A stretch of DNA of 64,000 bases from Podarcis raffonei. Taxonomy: Eukaryota; Chordata; Lepidosauria; Squamata; Lacertidae. Below, piece by piece: positions 63,728 through 64,000 of this stretch. The translations under genes were made by a program, and so were the position numbers. Within the stretch, counting starts at the first letter, position 1. Every line of letters begins with the position of its first letter. The notes beneath the pieces were generated by a model, which worked only from the letters and a program-made list of their open reading frames with translations, was not told the origin of the DNA and searched no databases. The stretch spans positions 46,688,001 to 46,752,000 of the forward strand of contig NC_070614.1 of NCBI RefSeq assembly GCF_027172205.1. The letters are read 5' to 3'.

Positions 63728-64000
63728 TGCAGTGAAACCAACAGGGGAGAGGTTTCTCTCGGTTTCAGTCAGAAACAGAAGCTTGCAGACTCTTGGAACT
63801 AAGCACAAACAAAACAAGTTTCTTTGTATATGGCATGTAAACTCCTGTGGATGGTATTCTTTGATAAAGCCTGGGCCTTTTGCACTGTAAACAGGTAGCA
63901 GTGGTCTCTCTGAACAGCAGCACACATTCTGTGGCAATAAACCCAAATTATGCACCCAAATCCACACTAGAAAGGTGCTGCCAGGTTTGATTTTAATGGT
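63728..64000. other. Spacer at window end
   Basis: No gene seen. The frame on the minus strand (63572-63967) has no recognisable family. Confidence 0.35.

Overview
This window looks like nuclear DNA of a squamate reptile, probably a lacertid-like lizard. The evidence is the repeat mixture: several full-length Sauria-type tRNA SINEs with clean target-site duplications, a Bov-B LINE fragment, CR1 and L1 LINEs, hAT and TA-flanked MITEs, and a Ty1/copia element. The genes are single-exon vertebrate olfactory receptors (ORs) and immunoglobulin-type V segments. Everything here is read by eye; no alignment or search was run.

Layout. From 1 to about 37 kb is an OR cluster, all on the minus strand. 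It holds a 3'-cut gene at the left edge, a one-frameshift pseudogene (5.3-6.2 kb), five intact genes (10.0-10.9, 14.4-15.4, 20.7-21.6, 30.0-30.9 and 36.0-36.9 kb) and a short OR relic at 19.8 kb. A Ty1/copia element with two LTRs that look identical lies at 24.5-29.6 kb. A MITE blown up by a 120-bp palindromic tandem array lies at 34.1-35.4 kb. An ORF1-bearing L1 derivative that has lost almost all of ORF2, with a 17-bp target-site duplication, lies at 38.6-40.8 kb.

From 44 to 48.4 kb are two plus-strand VH-type V segments. Each has an ATGCAAAT octamer, a 46-nt leader exon, an intron and an open V exon. The second carries a CACAGTG / 12-bp / ACAGAAACC recombination signal, although VH segments normally carry a 23-bp spacer. 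From 49 to 63.6 kb are two closely related plus-strand ORs that share duplicated upstream DNA and have an altered TM7 motif. Between them are a tandem duplication, a CR1, a Bov-B piece, a palindromic MITE and a LINE that keeps its 5' end but not its 3' end. Just after the last OR stop is an FR3 relic of a third V segment, followed by a signal that resembles the 12-bp signal of V segment 2.

How it fits together. ORs interleaved with VH-like segments recall the OR-flanked TRA/TRD locus of tetrapods, where VH-like delta segments are known in some lineages; squamates are reported to have lost gamma-delta receptors. The alternative is an orphan cluster or the edge of the IGH locus. No D, J or constant exon is visible here, so the window cannot decide. 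The main observation is a small family of VH-like segments whose signals have a 12/13-bp spacer.
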